DNA of 64,000 bases, from positions 3,075,501 to 3,139,500 of the forward strand of contig OX392530.1 of the NCBI GenBank assembly GCA_947623455.1, given 5' to 3'. The notes below the pieces were generated by a model. It was not told where the DNA came from. It was given only the letters and a program-made list of their open reading frames with translations, and did not search any database. The DNA comes from Mimachlamys varia. Taxonomy: Eukaryota > Mollusca > Bivalvia > Pectinida > Pectinidae. A program made the translations under genes and the position numbers. Below, piece after piece: positions 26,601-36,766 of this stretch (the first letter of the stretch is position 1; every line of letters begins with the position of its first letter).

Positions 26601-29600
26601 ACCATGGTCGTACGGAACAACAACATGTTGAATAGGGGGTTATTGTAGGGTCTTATTTCAGCTGTTGTGGTTGATTATAGTTGAAATGTTTCGAAGCACC
26701 TGGTTAAGATTAACTGTAAAAAGTTATGGTCTGCTTTTGTTCCTGAAGTATGGTGGTATGTTAGCGTGGGCGGACTTTGATGTAGGTTGTCACTGATATC
26801 AATAGCAGCGATCTCTTGTTGCCGAATTCTACATTCATGAGATCTCATGTTATCGGGGAGGGATAACAATAAGATATTTCAGGCTTATATATTCGAATAT
26901 GACCAACAGTTTACTTGAGTTCAAGCATCTAGGCTAGTAGTCAAATATCAATACGAAAACATTTAATAGGTTCTTTGAAAGGTTCCCATTGCAGAGAGAA
27001 CAAGTGTGTTCGAATTAAGACTGGCTTAACATTCCTTGCGATGTAAAACCTGTTGTACTTCCAATATTTCAGTAGTATGTGTGGTATGCAAATGAGCTGT
27101 AACAATTGAAACATAGGTTCGATTCGGACACACAAAAAAAGTTATATTTCGGTCACAGAAGCAGGTTTTTGTCTTATGACATAATTAAGTACGCTTAAAT
27201 AGCTAACCAGACCTTTCTGGGGTAATACGTTCAAATAGCTAACGAGACCTTTCTTGCGTAAAACGCCACGGAAAGAACTATTGTAATATTAGAAGTAGAG
27301 CGCAGCACACAAAGACGTCACTGCACCTTGGTAACAGGTATATGATAACGTAAGGGATTAAAAAAGCTTGATTGATGAATTTCACACTAAGTACTTTTTA
27401 ATCTAAAACTCATTTTGTTTGTTAAATGCACATTGAAAGAGAACTGGAATCGAGTAAAAAAAACTTGATCGATGCTACTTGTTAATATAAAATAAATTGG
27501 CTATTGTTACTGTTATTTCTACACATGAAGGCTTAATGTTGAAGTTCTACTGACTCAATCTGTCATACTACAGAAACTGGTACGTGACGACGGTGACGGG
27601 GGCTTGCTTGTGTGCGACCTTGACCCTTACACCCTTTATACGTTTACTGTGGACGTGAAAGCGGTCAGTTCACCCTTCTACAGTGACCCTGTCACCATAT
27701 CGGTCATAACTGACCAAGACGGTAAGAACAATGGATGATGACCCCTGTTCTACGAGTAGTCATGAAAACCAGAAACATGAAAATGTCTCTTTGGAATCCA
27801 AATAGATTAAATAAGATACCGTAATATCCATACTGAAATGTTGGACTGAAATTTTACTATTAAATCAAAATGTCTTCTGGCAGGTATCCCAGCAGCCAAA
27901 ACATCTTATCTGATTATGGTAGGATTGCTTTGAAACGTGACGTAAAATGAAGCTAATTACAACCTTTGAACGATAGTGTTATTACTAGGTAATTTGGATG
28001 CCCAAGTCGTCGATACAATTTGTAATGTATATATTTTCTTTAACACACAGTTCCACTTTCGGCTCCGGAACTGCACAAAGGGGCGTATCGTCGAACTAGC
28101 ATTAGCTGCCTGCTTGACCCAAATGGATATCATGACGTCACGATATACTGGAAGGTGTGATGTTTAGTTTGAATCTACACAATATTCTTATACTTTCTTT
28201 ACTTTTCTGTGGGTCGTTTTGTAACTTTCAATGCCATTCTACATATATGTTTTCTTGTAGGATAGTTCCATGTTTTTATAACAATATTACTAGACACCAA
28301 ATCTAAATCGATATTAATTTATAACGCATCAGAATGAAATGTGAAATCGTATAATAAAATAATCTGATGTATCGTACTTTGTTCAGTAATTGCATATTCT
28401 GTGGTCTATAAGATAATATATCTTCAATGTTGTTTTTTGTTAATTTTTGTATTGCGTCCACACATGCAGAAAATTCCAAGAAAAGAAGCCCGCGGTGAAA
28501 TACTTGATTACACTGTGAAGCTCTCGGAGTCGAAAACATCGAACGTGATTGAGATGAATGTTACAGCTTACCACACAGAGATACATTTCCCGGGTACATC
28601 GTTGTCGGGTATACTCAAACTGAACTGCAACACTTCATATGACATCACGATGCAGGCAGCAACAAAAAAAGGATTGTCAAAGACTTGTTCATACCAGCGG
28701 ATTCCTTTCTTTTCTAGACAAGGTATTGTTTGCGAAATGACTGAAAACAACGCGGATAATCTCAGGAGAACAAACTCTGTTTAACTTCCTGTGAATCTTC
28801 TGTGTCGTCAAGAGTAGAGACCAAGTTGAATTTGCAACATTTGGTCTCTAATGCAAATGACCCCTTGACAAGTCGTGGAAGGAAGGTTTAATTGTTAGGT
28901 GCAGTGTGATCCATGTTAAGCAACCTCTATCTTTATATCGAATTGTATAGCTCCAATTACATCTCTCAGTCTGGATGTCTTGCGTTTATCTACCAGCTTA
29001 ATTACAGATTCCATGTAAATGTACGTGAACTTAACGACACCACTAAGTATATATTGTACAATGGGACATCGTCGCCATGACTCTCATGAAAAGATTTGAA
29101 TACGCCGTGTCGTGAATTCGCCCTCTCAATTGTAGAAAAACATCATACATGTAATATAGAAAGCAGGCCTTATTTAGTAAAATATTTACAACTGAATGCC
29201 ATTGACACTATATAACCCTACCAAATTCAGTCGGCATCCATCAGGTCATATGAATGCCAACTGGAAGCAGCTCAATGCTTTTATTCACCGTCTTAAGTTC
29301 ACCTTTCAACTGTTGAGTGAAAACAAAAAGTTTTACAGTACACCCCAAAAAAGAAAACTACAGTAGTTTGTCGGCGAAGGCAAGTAAACGGTTGATTGTG
29401 TAAGAAAACAAATGGTACAACGCCAAGATATGTTCGTAATGGGCGTGTGCTATCCATATTAAATGCAACTTCGATAAAAGAGAAAAGAAGCATGTTGAAG
29501 GTGCGAAAGACACATATACTTTAAGGTATCAGTACATCTTACTACAAATATATACCCTGTACTGTTCAAGGCTATTGATAATAATAATATCCTTTATTTT

Positions 29601-32600
29601 CTAGAAGATGCTTTTATTTACATATTCTCTGTGATTGTAGGCCCTTCTCCTCCCACGGTGGTTGTGGAAGAAGCAGGTGGTGATTACAAGGTGTCTTGGG
29701 CTGGTTCTCGGGCAGTCGGGCTGACTGGATACACAGTACACTACTGTCAACGTAAAAACGAAACTCACTGCAAGGTAGATACAATCAGAGTAGTTGTGTT
29801 TGTAGGTCTTCTTGTCGCTGCTATGTTTTGTGTAAAATGGTTAATGCGTTTCATGGACGTTCGATAAAAAAGACGTCTTCGAATTTAAGTCTAGTAACAC
29901 AGATGTTTTTATCCCCCGCTTTCAACGAATCGGAGGATAATATTGTTTGGGTTTGTCCGTATGTCTGTCCGTCCGTTTGTCTGTCTTTTACGGTTCGTTT
30001 CCGTGCAATAACCGCAACAAATATAATCCGGTTTTCTTGAAACGTGGTTACAAGATTAAATGTCTTAGTGTTTGACCAAGTTCATTCATCACTTTTGGTG
30101 GAGTTATGGCCCCTTGATTAACAAAAATTGTAAGTTTCTGCCGTTACCGTGAAATAACGGCAACAAGTATTATCTGATTTTCTTGAAACTTTAATGTCTG
30201 AAGGGCTCGGCTAACTTCGATCACCACTTTTCGCGGTCGTTTTTTGGCGGAGTTTTGGCCCCTTGAATAGCGAAAAATGTAATTTTCTGCCGTTTCTGTT
30301 TGAGTCACAGCGACAAATATGATCCACTTTCTGTGCATAAGGCTGTAGTTTTTGTTCATTTTCCACGTAATAAATCCTGTGTCAACAGCATGAAATCTAT
30401 ATGTTTCAACCTAACCTCAAAAGATTTTACCTTCAATAGGATTAGCCCCATACGGAAGGGGATGTAAAGCGGGGATATTAATTCTACGAAATGGCTTGTC
30501 TGTATCATTGAAAGGAAATATCAAACCTTTTAGTCGAGATTAAGCTTTTCTACCACAATACCCCGTGCTATTCCACTCTCAGACCATTGTATAAACGTGC
30601 TGTTGGATAAAAACAAAATCAGAGAATACCACAGTGTCAACAAAACCATAATCCGAACTCAAAATCGATTAAACTAGAAGCAAATTAGGAACAAAGGAAA
30701 TATTTACATGGAAACCCTTGAAAAATACAAGAGAATAAGACCAGGTGTTCCGGAAGAGTAAGCGTCTTCTGCTTCATCGACGACACCCGCCATGTAAATA
30801 TATGTTATATACCACTAGTGGAATATGACCTTCCGGACTTTTGATTGGTTGAACTTTGGCCGGAAATCACATGGTTTAATGCCAAGTGCGGATAGTTCAC
30901 GTCGTCATCGATTGTTGACGTCGTCAAAACTTGGCGAGAATATGTATATTAGATGGTGCGTTTTCGCGCAAGTAGTCAGCAGTTCACTCAAGAAAACACT
31001 GTCCCTGCCGATTTAATGTTATTGTGGTAGAATCAGGTCACACGACTCGTGGTGATTGGGTATAGAATTTATTTCACTCTCGTTAATTATTTTGCAAAAG
31101 TTATAAAAGACACTCGCTAAAACTCGTGTCTTTTGTAACTTTAAAAAAATAATTAACGAGAATGAAATAAATTCCATATCCAACAACCACTCGTTGTGTA
31201 ACCTCTATGTAAATATTGTATTACGGAGTTTTGATATTAAGTCCTTGTCTTGTTTGACAAAACATTGCTTAGGATGAACTCATGTCTGTTGACGTGGACG
31301 AACTGGACAAGGGCTACATAATTTTGGTTGTCCAAGACAAAGAAGACGAATACCTGTTTGGTGTGTCCAGTGACTTCGCTCAGTTCGGAAGTGGTTTTGA
31401 TCTGGTCAGCTGTGTTTATCGTAAAAGCGCAGGTTTGCTATATGTCACTGTGTTATGTATGTTTGCTTCCACATTCTCTGCACTTAACGTATAAAATGGA
31501 GATAATTCGTCAATTCAGTACACGTTATTATATTTGAACACAAATGTCAGCCCCATTGTATGCACATGCTCCTTCATACTTTATACAAAAAATGTATCTT
31601 TGTTTTATCTGCTTGCACCAGACACCCTAGCTTCTTAAAAAAAGTTATTTTTTATGTCTACTTGCTTTGCATTCTCGTTGACTGCCTGTGTAGAGCTTTC
31701 ACAGAACATGTTTGGTGTTTACTATTCTGGGAAAGCAGTCTGTTTTATCTTTTACATAGGATCTTGCTTATTATTTATTCATGATTTACAGATTTTGATT
31801 TAATATTACAGCCTTTCAATTAGCAGTATCTAGCAATACCACTTGTTTTTAACCTTTTCAATTCATGATTTAGGTTTTGTTACCCTACAAAAGCACGTAG
31901 AAAGATAAGAACTCGAAACGAGTTGTTTATACTGGAAAATAACATAGATGTGTAATGCTATAATTGGATTCTTTGATGAAGGAAGAGGGAAAACACCGCA
32001 CATACACTGTTGGTAACTACAGTACAGACTATGGTTCACAATGTACTGTGAGATTAACAGGCAATTTTGATTTTTCTGCACTTTCTGTAATTAGTGTCCT
32101 TCATATCAACAATTAGTAACATATTTGAATCATCATTAAATATATATTCATGCAGCTTTGTAAACAACTGAGTGATCACCTTATTACAAAGGTTACTTAT
32201 CTGTTGTAGTACCACCGCCCCCTTCCGGTATCATGGTCAGCTCTCAGGATTCCGCGCGTGCCATTGTGACGTGGAATCACGTGACATGCTCGGGAAACAC
32301 CCCAATTATCGTCAGTTACACAATAAGATGGTATAAAGTTAATGAAGAATTAAACAACGATGAAGAACCGTATAAAGGTAAATAACGATATATACTTCAA
32401 TATTGTGATTTTGTTTTTTTTCGTATTTGGAGAAGATAAATTAAATTATTTATTGATTATTTTGTGACGTATCTCTATTAGGACAAAACACATCTATACC
32501 TGTACATCAATCGTCTGTGTTTATGCTGGACAATGTACATGACGACGGAACGTACTGTGTACAACTCTGCAGTTTCTCCTCTGTCCAACAAGGCCCTTTC

Positions 32601-35600
32601 TCGGAAAAGGTCTACGTAACACTAGCTAAAAAAGGTAAGCGAATACTGTAACAGGTTGATAAATGTGTTTTATGTAGTGTTATTGTTAATTTGGTTTTTT
32701 ACTATAATATTGCTTATAGTGACGACGTGTTGAATAAAGATTATTATTTCTGTCAACCTTTGAGTGATAACTCTTATTGAGCACGATGAGTGTTTTTCAT
32801 TTTTGCCTAAACACTTACCTTATATATACAGAAAAAACAATTATGTCTCACCTTTGTGGAAGAAAGTAGTGTTCACATCACTCACAGAAATACTATAAAT
32901 GATGATGATATGTATTATACAGGTGACACTGAGAACACGTGTGGGAGTAAAGCTGACCTTACAGGAGATGTTTTGTATGTGTGTCTGACGGTTGTCATCA
33001 TTCTCCTGTGTATAGTGTGTGTGGCCTCATCAATGATCTGCTATTTCAGGTAGGTATCAACAGTTGTGTACGATACAGTTACTGCAATGTTCGTTATCTT
33101 AGTGATATGAAGACGTTTTTGAGTTTGCTCATTAGTGTGTGTACTTGTTATGATTGACAATGATACTCGGTCCTCATTTTGAGAACTTGATGTTTACTTG
33201 GATTTCACAAAGATTTACATGGTGGGTGTCGTCGAAGAAGCAGAAGACGCTTACTCGTTTGGAACACCTGGTCTTATTCTCTTGTACTTTTACAATGGTC
33301 TCCATGTTAATCTTTTCTTTGTTCATATTTTGCCTCTGGTTTAAACGATTTTGAGTTCGGATTATGCCTTTGTTAACGCTTCGGTATTCTCTAATTTATT
33401 TGCAGTACATCTGTATGAACGTCAATACGAAACATATGTTAATTGTAGCCATGGAAATTAAGATCAGGTCCTCCTGAGTAAAGTTCTCTCTTTATTCAAT
33501 GGTCTAGTGATTGTTCAATACAACCTCACTGTTTTCTTAAAAACAATTTACTTTGTCATTCAGGATGAATTTAGAGAGAGAGAGTAAGTTGGTCTGTACC
33601 GATCAGCTAGTAAGTGGGTCTGTACGGATCAGCTAGTTAGTGGGTCTGTATCGATCAGCTGGTTAGTGGGTCTGTACCGATCAGCTAGTTAGTGGGTCTG
33701 TACCGATCAGCAAGTTAGTGGGTCTGTACCGAACAGCTAGTTAGTTGGTCTGACTGATCAGCTAGTTAGCGGATCTGTACGGATCAGCTAGTTAGTGGGT
33801 CTGTATCGATCAGCTAGTTAGTGGGTCTGTACGGATCAGCTAGTTAGTGGGTCTGTATCGATCAGCTAGTTAGTGGGTCTGTACGGATCAGCTAGTTAGT
33901 GGGTCTATACCGATCAGCGAGTTAGTGGGTCTGTACCGATCAGCTAGTAAGTAGGTCTGTACCGATCAGCTGGTTAGTGGGTCTGTACGGATCAGCTAGT
34001 TAGCGGGTCTGTACCGATCAGCTAGTGAGTGGGTCTGTACCGATCAGCTAGTTAGTGGGTCTGTACCGATCAGCTAGTTAGTGTGTCTGTACCGATCAGC
34101 TAGTTAGTAGGTCTATACGGATCAGCTAGTTAGCGGGTCTGTACCGATCAGCTAGTTAGTGGGTCTGACTGATCAGCTAGTTAGTGGGTCTGTACCGATC
34201 AGCTAGTTAGTAGGTCTGTACGGATCAGCTAGTTAGCGGGTCTGTACCGATCAGCTAGTTAGTAGGTCTGTACGGATCAGATAGTTAGCGGGTCTGTACC
34301 GATCAGCTAGTTAGTGGGTCTATACCGATCAGCTACTTAGTAGGTCTGTACCGATCAGCTAGTTAGTAGGTCTGTACCGATCAGCTACTTAGTGGGTCTG
34401 ACTGATCAGCTAGTTAGTGGGTCTGTACCGATCAGCTAGTTAGTAGGTCTGTACGGATCAGCTAGTTAGCGGGTCTGTACCGATCAGCTAGTTAGTAGGT
34501 CTGTACGGATCAGCTAGTTAGTGGGTCTATACCGATCAGCTAGTTAGTGGGTCTGTACCGATCAGCTGGTTAGTGGGTCTATACCGATCAGCTAGTTAGT
34601 GGGTCTGTACCGATCAGCTAGTTAGTGGGTCTGTACCGATCAGCTAGTTAGTGGGTCTGTACCGATCAGCTGGTTAGTAGGTATGTCCCGATCACCTAGT
34701 AAGTGGGTCTGTACCGATCAGCTGATTAGTGGGTCTGTACCGATCAGCTAGTTAGTGTGTCTGTACCGATCAGCTAGTTAGTGGGTCTGTACCGATCAGC
34801 TGGTTAGTAGGTCTGTCCCGATCACCTAGTAAGTGGGTCTGTACCGATCAGCTGATTAGTGGGTCTGTATCGATCAGCTAGTTAGTGGGTCTGTACCGAT
34901 CAGCTACTTAGTGAGTCTGTACGGATCAGCTGATTAGTGGGTCTGTACCGATCAGCTGGTTAGTGTGTCTGTACCGATCAGCTAGTTAGTGGGTCTGTAC
35001 GGATCAGCTGATTAGTGGGTCTGTACCGATCAGCTGATTAGTGGGTCTGTACCGATCAGCTGATTAGTGGGTCTGTATCGATCAGCTAGTTAGTGGGTCT
35101 GTACCGATCAGCTAGTTAGTGGGTCTGTACCGATCAGCTGGTTAGTGGGTCTGTACCGATCAGCTGATTAGTGGGTCTGTATCGATCAGCTAGTTAGTGG
35201 GTCTGTACCGATCAGCTGGTTAGTGTGTCTGTACCGATCAGCTAGTTAGTGGGTCTGTACCGATCAGCTAGTTAGTGGGCCTGTACCGATCAGCTGGTTA
35301 GTGTGTCTGTACCGATCAGCTAGTTAGTGGGTCTGTACCGATCAGCTGGTTAGTGGGTCTGTACAGATCAGCTGGTTAGTGGGTCTGTACCGATCAGCTG
35401 GTTAGTGTGTCTGTACCGATAAGCTAGTTAGTGGGTCTGTACCGATCAGCTGGTTAGTGGGTCTGTACCAATCAGCTGGTTAGTGGGTCTGTACCGATTA
35501 GCTAGTTAGTGGGTCTGTACCGATTAGCTGATTAGTTGGTCTGTACCGATCAGCTGGTTAGTGGGTCTGTACCGATCAGCTGGTTAGTGGGTCTGTACCG

Positions 35601-35937
35601 ATCAGCTGGTTAGTGGGTCTGTACCGATCAGCTGGTTAGTGGGTCTGTACCGATTACCTGCTAGCATGATTGCCATAAGTGATATGTTATGCCATTATTT
35701 TATATATGACATAACAAAACTGCTTTAGCAATATTTTATCTGATGATTTATCCAAGCGTTTTACGTTTATGTCTTGTAGCTGTTTTATACACATAGATAA
35801 TCAATATAACAATATTACCCTGACATATGATTATGTCCTCGACAGTGTTTGCTAAGTATACGTATAAGGCTTTATGTGAATGTATACTTTTCAGACATCG
35901 AAATCGCCGTAAAAAAGATATCAGCATTAAATCTTAG
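17545..35937 (+). CDS. gp130-like class I cytokine receptor with a very short tail (gene model)
   Basis: Spliced model of 14 exons: 17545-17644, 21781-22053, 23573-23708, 24934-25112, 25419-25567, 27574-27721, 28051-28154, 28470-28722, 29641-29774, 31273-31432, 32210-32377, 32482-32634, 32923-33049, 35895-35937. All are bounded by AG/GT and keep one frame, giving about 708 residues. Order: signal peptide, Ig-like domain, two FN3 domains forming the cytokine-binding module, three more FN3 domains, one membrane span, and a basic tail of about 14 residues. This is the gp130 layout (Ig, cytokine-binding module, three FN3). The diagnostic C-x10-C-x-W is present; the WSXWS box is degenerate (SSPFYSD). 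With almost no tail it should not recruit JAK/STAT by itself. It may be a decoy, a co-receptor or a soluble-type binder; this is inference. Exon edges need transcript support. Confidence 0.75.
17646..18255 (+). other. Start of receptor A intron 1
   Basis: AT-rich intronic sequence between exon 1 and the satellite at 18.26 kb. No feature recognised. Confidence 0.4.
18260..19215. repeat. ~41-bp intronic minisatellite, about 23 copies
   Basis: Repeats of 'aaccttgttacctgtcacgg' followed by 'gtttgtttttattttatacc', 40-42 bp per unit, inside intron 1 of receptor A. Unit length varies by single bases. The open frames across it (18447-19320) are repeat artefacts. Confidence 0.85.
19216..20020. other. 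Intron 1, no feature seen
   Basis: The open frames here (for example minus 19328-19768) show no recognisable domain. I regard them as chance. Confidence 0.35.
20025..20230. mobile_element. Decayed relative of the 53.3-kb MITE
   Basis: Shares 'tttgatgtacatcaaaag' and the flanking order (atatcgagg, ggaaataagtcatggc, tcggttgtcactcctttg) with the element at 53341-53675, but lacks the right inverted repeat. Truncated copy in intron 1. Confidence 0.6.
20245..20450 (+). repeat. Dispersed ~190-bp repeat, copy
   Basis: Runs from 'gaataccaaattgtcaacaa' to 'ttccatgtaaat', with the marker 'ggaagagtaagcgtcttctg'. Other copies lie at about 23330-23530 and 30605-30800 (+) and 33195-33385 (-), with fragments elsewhere. 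Non-coding; probably a transposon end or SINE-like family. Confidence 0.65.
21478..21565 (+). repeat. SINE-tail-like dispersed repeat
   Basis: Contains 'cactcacatcgctacaccgg', 'gaggctgtccttaaaatgac' and 'ttaataggacgtaaaacc'. The same series occurs at about 24135-24225 and 39075-39165. Probably the 3' part of one tRNA-SINE family. Confidence 0.55.
21781..22053 (+). CDS. Receptor A exon 2: Ig-like domain
   Basis: Acceptor TTAATCAG, donor GTAAGT, phase 1 to 1, as is typical of Ig exons. The translation shows the Ig pair: LEINCTLTS near the start and DAGKYYCHRRD near the end. Asn-X-Ser/Thr sequons fit an extracellular domain. In gp130-type receptors an N-terminal Ig domain precedes the cytokine-binding module. 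Confidence 0.8.
22060..23325 (+). other. Receptor A intron 2
   Basis: AT-rich intron without recognised repeats or exons. The open frame at 22745-23014 lacks splice or domain support. Confidence 0.35.
23330..23530 (+). repeat. Dispersed ~190-bp repeat, copy
   Basis: Same family as 20245-20450. It ends about 40 bp before the acceptor of exon 3. Confidence 0.65.
23573..23708 (+). CDS. Receptor A exon 3: cytokine-binding module, first half of FN3 domain 1
   Basis: Translates with DLQCIWYNWKDRLECSWELP, that is Cys, ten residues, Cys-Ser-Trp. This is the defining C-x(9-10)-C-x-W of class I cytokine receptors. Acceptor CTATTCAG, donor GTGAGT, phase 1 to 2. It is the strongest single piece of evidence for the family. 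Confidence 0.8.
23870..23945 (-). mobile_element. tRNA-like SINE head
   Basis: The minus strand reads GGCCAAGTGGTTTAGGTGTC (A box) and then 'attctgctaccactcgccc'. It is the same tRNA-like unit that is tandemly repeated at 24408-24660. Confidence 0.5.
24010..24225 (+). repeat. SINE-like repeat, copy 2
   Basis: Shares the 'actcacatcgcatacaccag ... ttgataggacgt' tail with 21478-21565 and, with a longer 5' part, with 38950-39165. Confidence 0.5.
24408..24660 (+). repeat. Four tandem tRNA-like units (~62 bp each)
   Basis: Units at about 24408, 24475, 24536 and 24598 each carry 'ggctaagtagttaaggtg' (A-box-like), 'attctgctaccactaacc' and 'ttcgatctctgggt' (B-box-like). They look like tandemly multiplied tRNA-derived SINE heads inside intron 4-side sequence of receptor A. 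I do not claim functional tRNAs: no clean acceptor stem was seen. Confidence 0.65.
24934..25112 (+). CDS. Receptor A exon 4: second half of FN3 domain 1
   Basis: Acceptor GATATAG, donor GTAAGT, phase 2 to 1. The translation contains CPNMSVDKTSCTF (second Cys pair of the cytokine-binding domain) and WFFKVNVTNTRRRVSA (the strand F/G pattern). Confidence 0.75.
25419..25567 (+). CDS. Receptor A exon 5: FN3 domain 2, first half
   Basis: Acceptor CATTTCAG, donor GTAGGG, phase 1 to 0. The translation contains SSCIQLTWRYDVF and LFRVRYRTSTLQHE, the typical strands B-C and C' of an FN3 domain. Confidence 0.75.
25568..25980 (+). other. Receptor A intron 5, 5' part
   Basis: AT-rich intron before the 33-bp minisatellite. 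Nothing recognised. Confidence 0.35.
25981..26615. repeat. 33-bp intronic minisatellite open on both strands
   Basis: About 19 copies of a unit containing 'ccatggtgaccaggggctac' plus 'atgtccagccaaa'. The period is a multiple of three and the unit lacks stops, so both strands stay open: 212 codons forward and 167 reverse. It lies inside intron 5 of receptor A with no flanking splice sites that would make it an exon. Treated as a repeat, not a gene. Confidence 0.8.
26640..27560 (+). other. Receptor A intron 5, 3' part
   Basis: No exon or known element recognised. Confidence 0.35.
27574..27721 (+). CDS. Receptor A exon 6: FN3 domain 2, second half
   Basis: Acceptor CTACAG, donor GTAAGA, phase 0 to 1. 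Contains LDPYTLYTFTVDVKAV and SSPFYSDPVTISV. The Ser-x-x-x-Ser stretch sits where WSXWS is found in vertebrate receptors, but both tryptophans are missing. Confidence 0.75.
28051..28154 (+). CDS. Receptor A exon 7: FN3 domain 3, first half
   Basis: Acceptor ACACACAG, donor GTGTGA, phase 1 to 0. Translation begins VPLSAPELHKGAYRRTSISC and ends DVTIYWK, with the strand B Cys and strand C Trp of an FN3 fold. Confidence 0.7.
28470..28722 (+). CDS. Receptor A exon 8: FN3 domain 3, second half
   Basis: Acceptor ACATGCAG, donor GTATTG, phase 0 to 1. Contains ILDYTVKLSES and LNCNTSYDITMQAATKKG, a clear FN3 C'-to-G signature. Confidence 0.75.
28723..29630 (+). other. Receptor A intron 8
   Basis: Non-coding. 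No repeat family recognised. Confidence 0.35.
29641..29774 (+). CDS. Receptor A exon 9: FN3 domain 4, first half
   Basis: Acceptor GATTGTAG, donor GTAGAT, phase 1 to 0. Begins GPSPPTVVVEEAGGDYKVSW and ends YTVHYCQRKNETHCK. Confidence 0.75.
29930..30360. repeat. Two-copy internal repeat, intronic
   Basis: The block with 'gcaacaaatataatccgg', 'tttcttgaaac' and 'gttatggccccttgatta' occurs twice with divergence (about 30005-30125 and 30155-30265), after a 'gtctgtccgtccgtttgtctg' stretch. Probably an old transposable element. Confidence 0.45.
30605..30800 (+). repeat. Dispersed ~190-bp repeat, copy
   Basis: Same family as 20245-20450 and 23330-23530; marker 'ggaagagtaagcgtcttctg' at about 30753. 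Confidence 0.65.
31038..31201. mobile_element. Long hairpin (foldback) element
   Basis: Arms of about 70 bp face each other around a roughly 18-base centre: 'gaatttatttcactctcgtt' against 'aacgagaatgaaataaattc'. Outer parts 'acgactcgtggt' and 'accactcgttgt' also pair. It lies about 70 bp upstream of the exon 10 acceptor. Similar foldbacks are at 41237 and 50050. Confidence 0.75.
31273..31432 (+). CDS. Receptor A exon 10: FN3 domain 4, second half
   Basis: Acceptor TGCTTAG, donor GTTTGC (weak), phase 0 to 1. Contains ELDKGYIILVVQDKEDEYLF and DLVSCVYRKSA. The donor is the least certain edge of this exon. Confidence 0.65.
31440..32200 (+). other. Receptor A intron 10
   Basis: No exon or known repeat recognised. 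Confidence 0.35.
32210..32377 (+). CDS. Receptor A exon 11: FN3 domain 5, first half
   Basis: Acceptor TGTTGTAG, donor GTAAAT, phase 1 to 1. Begins VPPPPSGIMVSSQDSARAIV, then TWNHVTCSGNTPIIVSYTIRW. The phase 1-1 pattern matches exon 60254-60412 of receptor B, whose reading DPLTCNNKQPYVTSFTIEW aligns well. Confidence 0.8.
32482..32634 (+). CDS. Receptor A exon 12: FN3 domain 5, second half
   Basis: Acceptor TCTATTAG, donor GTAAGC, phase 1 to 1. Contains LDNVHDDGTYCVQLCSFSSV and GPFSEKVYVTLAKK. Counterpart of receptor B exon 56475-56633. Confidence 0.8.
32923..33049 (+). CDS. Receptor A exon 13: membrane span
   Basis: Acceptor TTATACAG, donor GTAGGT, phase 1 to 2. A short linker is followed by VLYVCLTVVIILLCIVCVAS, a single hydrophobic span, ending SMICYF. 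Same phase pair as receptor B's membrane exon 55962-56049. Confidence 0.8.
33195..33385 (-). repeat. Dispersed ~190-bp repeat, inverted copy
   Basis: Reverse complement of the family at 23330-23530: 'cagaagacgcttactcg' and 'gagttcggattatg'. A partial inverted copy is at about 36685-36745. Confidence 0.65.
33564..33583 (+). CDS. Possible 20-nt mini-exon of receptor A tail
   Basis: The sequence is bounded by GTCATTCAG and GTAAGT and reads MNLERE in frame after the membrane exon. Including it would shift exon 35895 onward into a second frame without its early stop. Purely a candidate: it could equally be a chance AG/GT pair at the edge of the minisatellite. Confidence 0.3.
33584..35665. repeat. 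26-bp intronic minisatellite, about 80 copies
   Basis: Unit GTTAGTGGGTCTGTACCGAT followed by CAGCTA, period 26, over 2 kb between the membrane and tail exons of receptor A. Some units keep GTAAGT in place of GTTAGT (for example near 33611 and 34690), and the first unit starts at a donor-like GTAAGT (33584). A shorter variant 'ggtctgactgatcagc' recurs several times. Confidence 0.9.
35895..35937 (+). CDS. Receptor A exon 14: short basic tail and stop
   Basis: Acceptor CTTTTCAG, phase 2. Reads RHRNRRKKDISIKS and then TAG at 35935-35937. A donor-like CCAG|GTACGT follows at 35952. If the stop were read through, the exon would end in phase 0, as the equivalent exon of receptor B (55399-55465) does. 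The tail therefore looks cut short by a nonsense codon. Confidence 0.6.
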
Positions 35938-36094
35938 CATACCAGGAATACCAGGTACGTATGTTAAAGTAAATTCGTAGACTGGTTCATCTGAAGCCGT
36001 CATAAGGATCACTTATATCATTTGTCCAATGAAAATATGTATATTATTTTAACAGTTTCCTTGGTTTCTCCTCAGTTATACATAACTCAAGAAT

Positions 36095-36430
36095 AACAAA
36101 CATGGAGGTTTGATGGGGTTATGTAAGAACAAAGAAAAACAAACATGGAGGTTTGGTTGGTTTACGTAAGAACTAAGAGTAACTTACATGGAGGTTTGGT
36201 GGGTTTATGTAAGAACCAAGAAAAACAAACATGGACGTTTGGTGGGTTTATGTAAGAACTAAGAATAACTTACATGGAGGTTTGGTGGGTTTATGTAAGA
36301 ACTAAGAGTAACTTACATGGAGGTTTGGTTGGTTTATGTAAGAACTAAGAATAACTTACATGGAGGTTTGGTGGGTTTATGTAAGAACTAAGAAAAACAA
36401 ACATGGACGTTTGGTGGGGTTATGTAAAAA
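36095..36430. repeat. 43-bp minisatellite, about 7 copies
   Basis: 'catggaggtttggtgggttt' recurs every 43 bp (36101, 36144, 36187 and onward), with 'atgtaagaactaag' between. Confidence 0.85.
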
Positions 36431-36766
36431 TTAAGTAGGTAAATTACTGGGAAAATAAGTAAAATCCCTTAGACCCGGGGTCCGGAGGGATATACGAACA
36501 CATGTTGATTATCATCAATTAAGTTAGGTTTATACTGGAAAAGGGGAACACAACTATAAATAAATAAAGTCACACAAAACTTTCTCGTCCTGCTACGACA
36601 GTATTTTGTCGACAATTTATATATTTAAATATGGCTGTTATTTTGGATTAATCTGTCCCATTTGTTAATATTTTCCCCCTACTTTAATCGATTTTGAGTT
36701 CGGATTATGATTATGTCGACGCTTCGGTATTACCTTGGTTTCTTGTAATGGTTTATTTTATTTCAG

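Noticed and set aside
28800..29600. Additional receptor A exon in intron 8
   Set aside because: Exons 8 and 9 already join in phase (1 to 1) and the FN3 domains are complete. Nothing in the intron has both splice signals and domain sense.
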